A stretch of DNA of 64,000 nucleotides from Schistosoma haematobium. Its lineage: Eukaryota; Platyhelminthes; Trematoda; Strigeidida; Schistosomatidae. The notes under the pieces are model-generated. The model saw only the letters and a program-made list of their open reading frames with translations. It had not been told where the DNA came from and did not search any database. Of this stretch, positions 56,756 through 64,000 are shown in pieces. The stretch is taken from NCBI RefSeq assembly GCF_000699445.3, contig NC_067197.1:9864152-9928151 (forward strand). Reading direction: 5' to 3'. Position numbers and translations under genes: made by a program. Numbering within the stretch: the stretch's first letter is position 1; every line of letters starts with the position of its first letter.

Positions 56756-57697
56756 GTGACAACGAGAGTTCGCTACCTCGTCGACACTGGCGCACAAGTT
56801 AGCGTTCTCCCAGCAAATCCTAACGACCGGCTTCACGAATCGACCCTAAACTTACAGGCGGCAAACGGAAAACCGATCGCTACGTATGGCAAAAGGTACG
56901 TTTACCTTAACGTGGGTTTACGCAAACCCATTCACTGGATCTTCGTTGTTGCAGATATTTCTATGCCAATCATTGGTATGGATCTTCTACAACACCATAA
57001 TCTGATCATCGACACGCGCGAACGGAAGCTAGTAGACGGAAACACTAATTTATCCGTTTGCGTAACTTCTTTTACTGGTTGCAAATTATCCCCAGTCACA
57101 ATTAAACATATGATAGACCCACTCTATCAGCCACTTCTCGATAAGTATCCTGGGATACAACAAACGCAACCGAGATTACCGTGTGTAACCAGCAACGTTA
57201 CACATCACATCACGACTACAGGACCACCTGTATTTTCTAAAGCACGACGACTAGCTCCCGAAAAGCTAAGGTTAGCGAAAAACGAGTTCGACCATATGAT
57301 AGACTTAGGAATCATACGACCGTCAAGTAGCCCATATGCATCTCCGTTGCACATGGTCCCTAAAAAGGACAGCAACGATTGGCGTCCAACTGGTGACTAT
57401 CGGCGGTTGAACGCGAAAATCATTCCCGATCGTTACCCGTTGCCTCACATTCACGACTTGACAGCTACGTTCAAAGGTACAACTGTCTTTTCGAAAATCG
57501 ACTTAGTTAAAGCGTATAACCAAATCCCTATGGCTACTGACGACATACCGAAAACAGCTATCATAACTCCCTTCGGACTCTATGAACTTTTGCGAATGCC
57601 TTTCGGTCTAAGAAACGCTGCTCAAACATTCCAAAGATTCATAGACGACGTTTTCGAGGTCTCAACTTCGTACATGCGTATGTTGACGACTGTCTAA
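56756..57697 (+). pseudogene. Gypsy protease and first part of RT
   Basis: The aspartic protease active site [13 protein letters not shown] lies at residues 8-20 and IIGMDLL follows. RT begins at about residue 170 with [54 protein letters not shown] (motif A) and [17 protein letters not shown]. The frame is lost just before the YVDD motif, which is intact in the next phase (57680-57691). The same break is present in the inverted copy. Confidence 0.82.
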
Positions 57698-58740
57698 TCG
57701 CATGTCTGGACAGAGAAACACATCTCAAGCATCTGGATCTTGTTTTCGAACGATTACAAAAACATGGCATTACTGTAAACGTTCAGAAATGCCAAATTGG
57801 AACTGACTCATTAGACTTTCTGGGACACACTATCGATGCTCAAGGTATCCGACCCCTTAGAACCAAAGTGGCGGCCATTCTGGATTACCCAGAACCGACC
57901 ACCGTTAAGCAATTACGCACGTTTAACGGCCTCGTAAGTTTCTATAGACGTTTCATACCGAAATGCGCATTACTTATGAAACCTCTTACCGACCAACTTC
58001 GTGGAAATGCGAAATCCATTAATTTGGACGACACCGCACGAAAAGCATTCTCCACAGTTAAGGAACTGATCGCTAAAGCAACAATGCTCGCACATCAGGA
58101 CACCGAAGCACCCATTAGTATCGCAGCAGACGCATCGGACTCGGCAATCGGTGGCATCTTACAACAATGGGTTAACAACTCCTGGCAACCCTTGGCATTT
58201 TTCTCTAGAAGGTTGCTAGACACCGAATCGAGGTACAGCACATTCGGTAGGGAACTCCTAGCTATGTATTGTGCTGTACGGCATTTCCAACACTATATCG
58301 AAGGCCGTGAATTCACTCTTTTCACGGACCATAAACCGCTCACTTTCTCGTTAAGCTCTCCTTCAGACAAGTACTCTCCCCGTGAGTCTCGACAACTGGA
58401 CTACATTTCGCAGTTTACTTCAGATATTCAACACATCTCTGGAGCAAACAATGTAGTTGCAGACGCCTTATCTCGCATAACTTCCTTGAACAGTTTCCAA
58501 GGAATCGACCTTCTTAAACTCGCCGAGCTTCAAAAGAAGACACTGATCTTCAGCACGAGTTATCGTCCACAACCCTTAAACTACGCATCAAACAGATGGG
58601 AACAGGTAAGGAAACCTTACTGTGTGACACATCTACAGGTAGGGATCGCCCAATCGTGCCGAAACATTATCGACGCAATGTCTTCAATACATTGCACAAA
58701 CCTTCTCATCCAGGCGTTCGTGCAACCATCAAGCTTATAG
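57698..58740 (+). pseudogene. Gypsy RT end and RNase H
   Basis: After the frameshift, DDCLIA and DFLGHTIDAQGIRP lead to the connection domain and RNase H: IAADASDSAIGGILQQ, ELLAMYCAVRHFQHY, FTLFTDHKPLTFSLS, ADALSRI. The catalytic acidic residues are present. Another phase change near 58590 precedes the integrase. Confidence 0.8.
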
Positions 58741-59813
58741 CAGAACGGTTTTGCTGGCCTGGCATGAATAAAGACGTGAGGGAGTGGGCACGCTCCTGTG
58801 TAAGCTGCCAAAAATCTAAGGTTATCAGACACCATAAATGTCCTTTAGGCTCATTTAAAACTCCCGATGCTCGTTTCGACCATGTTCATTTGGATTTGGT
58901 AGGACCTTTACCAGATTCAAATGGATACTCTTACCTCTTAACCTGCGTAGACCGTTTCACTCGATGGCCATAAGCAGTACCTGTCAAGGACACCACTGCT
59001 GAAACAGTGGCTCGCGCCTTCGTCGAGCGGTGGGTAGCAAACTTCGGCTGCCCTTCAACCATCACTACAGATCGCGGACGTCAGTTTGAATCTGATCTTT
59101 TCCGTCGTCTGACCACACTTTTAGGAATCACTCGCTTCTGAACGACCGCCTACCATCCACAAGCAAACGGGTTGGTAGAACGTTTTCACCGACAACTAAA
59201 AGCTTCACTATCAGCTGCAAACGTTTCACAGTGGACGGACGCTCTTCCATTCGTCTTACTAGGTATCCGCAATGCAGTGAAAGCTGACATTGGATACACT
59301 GCGGCTCAACTCGTTTATGGAACGACACTTCGACTTCCAGGAGAATTCGTGGATCCTTCGTCCTCTTCAATGAATATAGATCTAACCTCCTACACGAACA
59401 GGCTTACAAACGCAAGGCGTTCAGTTAAACCTGCTTCCACTCGACCACAATCAACCGATGTTTTCGTTCAACCTGACTTACGATATAGTACACACGTTTT
59501 CGTTCGTCGAGACTCGCATCGACGACCATTCGAATCAGCATACGAAGGACCCTTCAAAGTTCTTCAACGTGAATCTAAGTACTATATAGTCGATAAGAAC
59601 GGAACAAACGATAGCATCAGCATCGATCGCTTAAAAGCAGCGTATTTAGAAGGAAATCCTACTCACGTCGATTTTCCTTTGGGACAATCGCACAACACGA
59701 CTCCTACACTCATAATTCCTCAACCAACACTAGCGATGATACTCCGAATATATCTGAAAATATACCTAAAACGACGCGTTCTGGAAGAAGAGTTAGATTT
59801 CCAGAACATTTAA
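58596..59813 (+). pseudogene. Gypsy integrase, with two stops
   Basis: HHCC finger region (SHPGVRATIKLIAERF, CVSCQKSK), core DHVHLDLVGPLPDSNGYSYL (first Asp), stop near 58972, TTDRGRQFESDLFRRL (second Asp), stop near 59140, NGLVERFHRQLKAS (Glu), then the C-terminal domain (DSHRRPFESAYEGPFKVL). The DDE triad residues are all visible, but the stops disable the protein. Both stops recur in the inverted copy. Confidence 0.82.
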
Positions 59814-60283
59814 ACGACTACTGCACGTAAGGCACTACTCGACATTTTATATTATCTCGAATTTTCTTTTTACGATATATAATATTTAGAAAAAAACAAT
59901 TTTAATATGCCTATATATTTATATTTTTATTAAAAAAAAACAAAACATAAAAAACATTTTTTTAACGCTATTACGTGTGCTTGAGTTTATTTTCCTTTTT
60001 TTCGCCGACATTGTGTTTTTACGCACATACGAGTGTATTTCGACATGCACTTACACTTTCTTTTTCTTTTCCAGGACGGCTGGAAAAGAACGATGCAGTT
60101 TACGAGGAGTCGAAATTTTCGTTGCAACTTTTTCTTTTTTACTATGTTGTACCTCGGTCCCATATAGTAAGGAAAGACGACCAGACGCTGCTAAACTTAG
60201 TAAGCTATCAGAAGAGTGTTTACCAACGACAAACTCCTTGGGTTTAAACTTCTGGCTGGCCACGTCTTAGGGTCGTCACTGCC
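59814..60283 (+). other. Gypsy 3' non-coding region, end of left inverted arm
   Basis: T-rich sequence between the integrase stop and the purine tract, without a recognisable env-like gene. Position 60283 is where exact inverse symmetry to 60622 begins. Homopolymer runs here differ in length between the arms. Confidence 0.6.
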
Positions 60284-60301
60284 CCACTAGGGGGAGTGAT
60301 C

Positions 60302-60621
60302 TGTAACAGTAAATAAATCCCCAAAGTAAATAACTCTGCAAGTTTTCGACATTGGATGCTGACCATATGTTTCAGTGGACTCATCTAGCTGAAGGCGCTC
60401 GGTCATGCATCCGCACCAGATCACGTGTGGTAACGCCGTGCTCAACATCTACCGCAATCCTTAGCCAGATTAGATCAGAGTGATGATTTCACAGGTATTC
60501 AGTGTTTGACAACGCTTCTACCAGTAACACCTAATATATTTCGTTCCCACCTAGAGAAATCAAAAGACAGAGTCGAGGAGATCGGAAGAGTGTATTTGGC
60601 GATTACCAATATATCGGAATT
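60302..60621 (+). mobile_element. Gypsy LTR at the centre of the inverted pair
   Basis: It begins TGTAACAG directly after the purine tract, and about 320 bp can be assigned. The halves recur scrambled at 51.0-51.5 kb. The right end (ATCGGAATT) joins directly to the inverted copy without the purine tract, so the terminal bases of the LTR may be lost. Confidence 0.75.
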
Positions 60622-61094
60622 GGCAGTGACGACCCTAAGACGTGGCCAGCCAGAAGTTTAAACCCAAGGAGTTTGTCGTTGGTAAACACTCTTCTGATAG
60701 CTTACTAAGTTTAGCAGCGTCTGGTCGTCTTTCCTTACTATATGGGACCGAGGTACAACATAGTAAAAAAGAAAAAGTTGCAACGAAAATTTCGACTCCT
60801 CGTAAACTGCATCGTTCTTTTCCAGCCGTCCTGGAAAAGAAAAAGAAAGTGTAAGTGCATGTCGAAATACACTCGTATGTGCGTAAAAACACAATGTCGG
60901 CGAAAAAAAGGAAAATAAACTCAAGCACACGTAATAGCGTTAAAAAAATGTTTTTTATGTTTTGTTTTTTTTGAAATAAAAATATAAATATATAGGCATA
61001 TTAAAATTGTTTTTTTTTTGAAATATTATATATCGTAAAAAGAAAAATCGAGATAATATAAAATGTCGAGTAGTGCCTTACGTGCAGTAGTCGT

Positions 61095-62312
61095 TTAAAT
61101 GTTCTGGAAATCTAACTCTTCTTCCAGAACGCGTCGTTTTAGGTATATTTTCAGATATATTCGGAGTATCATCGCTAGTGTTGGTTGAGGAATTATGAGT
61201 GTAGGAGTCGTGTTGTGCGATTGTCCCAAAGGAAAATCGACGTGAGTAGGATTTCCTTCTAAATACGCTGCTTTTAAGCGATCGATGCTGATGCTATCGT
61301 TTGTTCCGTTCTTATCGACTATATAGTACTTAGATTCACGTTGAAGAACTTTGAAGGGTCCTTCGTATGCTGATTCGAATGGTCGTCGATGCGAGTCTCG
61401 ACGAACGAAAACGTGTGTACTATATCGTAAGTCAGGTTGAACGAAAACATCGGTTGATTGTGGTCGAGTGGAAGCAGGTTTAACTGAACGCCTTGCGTTT
61501 GTAAGCCTGTTCGTGTAGGAGGTTAGATCTATATTCATTGAAGAGGACGAAGGATCCACGAATTCTCCTGGAAGTCGAAGTGTCGTTCCATAAACGAGTT
61601 GAGCCGCAGTGTATCCAATGTCAGCTTTCACTGCATTGCGGATACCTAGTAAGACGAATGGAAGAGCGTCCGTCCACTGTGAAACGTTTGCAGCTGATAG
61701 TGAAGCTTTTAGTTGTCGGTGAAAACGTTCTACCAACCCGTTTGCTTGTGGATGGTAGGCGGTCGTTCAGAAGCGAGTGATTCCTAAAAGTGTGGTCAGA
61801 CGACGGAAAAGATCAGATTCAAACTGACGTCCGCGATCTGTAGTGATGGTTGAAGGGCAGCCGAAGTTTGCTACCCACCGCTCGACGAAGGCGCGAGCCA
61901 CTGTTTCAGCAGTGGTGTCCTTGACAGGTACTGCTTATGGCCATCGAGTGAAACGGTCTACGCAGGTTAAGAGGTAAGAGTATCCATTTGAATCTGGTAA
62001 AGGTCCTACCAAATCCAAATGAACATGGTCGAAACGAGCATCGGGAGTTTTAAATGAGCCTAAAGGACATTTATGGTGTCTGATAACCTTAGATTTTTGG
62101 CAGCTTACACAGAAGCGTGCCCACTCCCTCACGTCTTTATTCATGCCAGGCCAGCAAAACCGTTCTGCTATAAGCTTGATGGTTGCACGAACGCCTGGAT
62201 GAGAAAGTTTGTGCAATGTATTGAAGACATTGCGTCGATAATGTTTCGGCACGATTGGGCGATCCCTACCTGTAGATGTGTCACACAGTAAGGTTTCCTT
62301 ACCTGTTCCCAT
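61095..62312 (-). pseudogene. Integrase region of the inverted copy
   Basis: Two open pieces (61935-62312, 61095-61736) separated by the same stops as in the left arm. Substitutions relative to the left arm include Phe for Ser just before CVSCQKSK. Confidence 0.8.
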
Positions 62313-63039
62313 CTGTTTGATGCGTAGTTTAAGGGTTGTGGACGATAACTCGTGCTGAAGATCAGTGTCTTCTTTTGAAGCTCGGCGAGTTTAAGAAGGT
62401 CGATTCCTTGGAAACTGTTCAAGGAAGTTATGCGAGATAAGGCGTCTGCAACTACATTGTTTGCTCCAGAGATGTGTTGAATATCTGAAGTAAACTGCGA
62501 AATGTAGTCCAGTTGTCGAGACTCACGGGGAGAGTACTTGTCTGAAGGAGAGCTTAACGAGAAAGTGAGCGGTTTATGGTCCGTGAAAAGAGTGAATTCA
62601 CGGCCTTCGATATAGTGTTGGAAATGCCGTACAGCACAATACATAGCTAGGAGTTCCCTACCGAATGTGCTGTACCTCGATTCGGTGTCTAGCAACCTTC
62701 TAGAGAAAATGCCAAGGGTTGCCAGGAGTTGTTAACCCATTGTTGTAAGATGCCACCGATTGCCGAGTCCGATGCGTCTGCTGCGATACTAATGGGTGCT
62801 TCGGTGTCCTGATGTGCGAGCATTGTTGCTTTAGCGATCAGTTCCTTAACTGTGGAGAATGCTTTTCGTGCGGTGTCGTCCAAATTAATGGATTTCGCAT
62901 TTCCACGAAGTTGGTCGGTAAGAGGTTTCATAAGTAATGCGCATTTCGGTATGAAACGTCTATAGAAACTTACGAGGCCGTTAAACGTGCGTAATTGCTT
63001 AACGGTGGTCGGTTCTGGGTAATCCAGAATGGCCGCCAC
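62168..63039 (-). pseudogene. RNase H region of the inverted copy, with an extra frameshift
   Basis: Two overlapping frames (62689-63039 and 62168-62695) together equal the single RNase H frame of the left copy. The break falls where the left arm reads PLAFFSRRLLD, so this lesion arose after the arms separated, or is a sequence error. Confidence 0.8.
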
Positions 63040-63209
63040 TTTGGTTCTAAGGGGTCGGATACCTTGAGCATCGATAGTGTGTCCCAGAAAGTCTAATGAG
63101 TCAGTTCCAATTTGGCATTTCTGAACGTTTACAGTAATGCCATGTTTTTGTAATCGTTCGAAAACAAGATCCAGATGCTTGGGATGTGTTTCTCTGTCCA
63201 GACATGCGA

Positions 63210-64000
63210 TTAGACAGTCGTCAACATACGCATGTACGAAGTTGAGACCTCGAAAACGTCGTCTATGAATCTTTGGAATGTTTGAGCAGCGTTTCTTAGA
63301 CCGAAAGGCATTCGCAAAAGTTCATAGAGTCCGAAGGGAGTTATGATAGCTGTTTTCGGTATGTCGTCAGTAGCCATAGGGATTTGGTTATACGCTTTAA
63401 CTAAGTCGATTTTCGAAAAGACAGTTGTACCTTTGAACGTAGCTGTCAAGTCGTGAATGTGAGGCAACGGGTAACGATCGGGAATGATTTTCGCGTTCAA
63501 CCGCCGATAGTCACCAGTTGGACGCCAATCGTTGCTGTCCTTTTTAGGGACCATGTGCAACGGAGATGCATATGGGCTACTTGACGGTCGTATGATTCCT
63601 AAGTCTATCATATGGTCGAACTCGTTTTTCGCTAACCTTAGCTTTTCGGGAGCTAGTCGTCGTGCTTTAGAAAATACAGGTGGTCCTGTAGTCGTGATGT
63701 GATGTGTAACGTTGCTGGTTACACACGGTAATCTCGGTTGCGTTTGTTGTATCCCAGGATACTTATCGAGAAGTGGCTGATAGAGTGGGTCTATCATATG
63801 TTTAATTGTGACTGGGGATAATTTGCAACCAGTAAAAGAAGTTACGCAAACGGATAAATTAGTGTTTCCGTCTACTAGCTTCCGTTCGCGCGTGTCGATG
63901 ATCAGATTATGGTGTTGTAGAAGATCCATACCAATGATTGGCATAGAAATATCTGCAACAACGAAGATCCAGTGAATGGGTTTGCGTAAACCCACGTTAA
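63210..64000 (-). pseudogene. Gypsy protease end and RT of the inverted copy, cut by the window
   Basis: It reads from [20 protein letters not shown] and IIGMDLL through RT motif A to the same frameshift before YVDD as the left copy. The protease active site lies outside the window. Confidence 0.8.

Larger units (their letters stand above)
55874..60301 (+). mobile_element. Ty3/Gypsy element (CsRn1/Boudicca type), left copy of an inverted pair
   Basis: Gag, protease, RT, RNase H and integrase in Gypsy order, a purine-rich tract (CTAGGGGGAGTGATC at 60287-60301) and then an LTR at 60302. There is no intact 5' LTR: gag begins about 15 bp from the CR1 3' end. The gag finger is of C-H-C-C type, a mark of the CsRn1 clade. 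Frameshifts lie near 56570, 57670 and 58590, and stops at about 58971-58973 and 59139-59141. From 56907 to 60283 it is repeated almost perfectly in inverse orientation at 60622-64000. Confidence 0.85.
60622..64000 (-). mobile_element. Ty3/Gypsy element, inverted right copy, runs off the window
   Basis: Near-perfect reverse complement of 56907-60283; paired positions sum to 120905 near the centre and 120907-120908 further out, so only a few short indels exist. It carries integrase C-part (61095-61736), integrase N-part (61935-62312), RNase H (62168-63039) and protease/RT (63210-64000). The shared breaks are the two integrase stops and the RT frameshift. It has at least one private frameshift in RNase H at about 62690-62700 and private substitutions such as Leu for Pro in the integrase finger. 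Gag would lie beyond 64000. Confidence 0.88.

Noticed and set aside
59975..60270. Possible env-like ORF after the Gypsy integrase
   Set aside because: Frames of 90-97 codons in two phases come from T-rich non-coding sequence; no signal peptide-plus-glycoprotein pattern.

Overview
The window looks like nuclear DNA of a blood fluke (Schistosoma or a very close trematode). It is AT-rich and intron-rich, with tiny exons spread over tens of kilobases. About half of it is made of decayed or recent retroelements of the kinds known from schistosomes: RTE/SR2-like and CR1-like non-LTR elements, Penelope-like elements (PLE), a Ty3/Gypsy element of the CsRn1/Boudicca type, and SM-alpha hammerhead SINEs. 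No bacterial operon, CRISPR array or true tRNA/rRNA gene was found.

Three host genes can be supported, all on the minus strand. (1) Choline-phosphate cytidylyltransferase (PCYT1/CCT) is assembled from seven exons between 9362 and 31452, with in-phase GT..AG junctions; one internal exon is probably missing. (2) A 600-codon uninterrupted reading frame for a D-3-phosphoglycerate dehydrogenase-like protein (16270-18072) lies inside the 12-kb CCT intron. Its dinucleotide loop and catalytic arginine motif are altered, so it may be a pseudoenzyme. (3) LAMTOR2 (Ragulator/p14) has two exons (40423-40617 and 33237-33416) separated by a 7-kb intron full of nested RTE elements.

Layout. 1-1284: edge sequence with one short open frame. 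1285-5219: nearly complete RTE element with a 6-bp target duplication. 5226-6600: older RTE fossil on the opposite strand. 9362-31452: the CCT gene. Its introns hold PLE fragments, a PLE-type hammerhead-like motif, a solo LTR with 5-bp target duplication, SM-alpha copies, tRNA-like SINEs and (TA)n tracts. 33237-40617: LAMTOR2, with RTE-in-RTE nesting in its intron. 41771-49870: a CR1 tail, a decayed second RTE-type element, copies of its 3' end, and a perfect 24-bp-arm hairpin. 51007-51472: scrambled Gypsy LTR pieces. 51513-55870: a nearly complete CR1-type element with a PHD-finger ORF1. 55874-64000: a Ty3/Gypsy element facing an inverted, almost identical copy of itself across one LTR. The arms are at least 3.38 kb each and run off the window end.

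The host genes act in separate processes: phosphatidylcholine synthesis, possible serine-pathway ancestry, and lysosomal mTORC1 signalling. The mobile elements mostly explain the intron sizes. The most unusual items are the giant inverted Gypsy duplication with shared lesions, the nested degenerate PHGDH-like gene, the PLE-associated hammerhead-like motif, and the small target-duplicated fold-back insertion.
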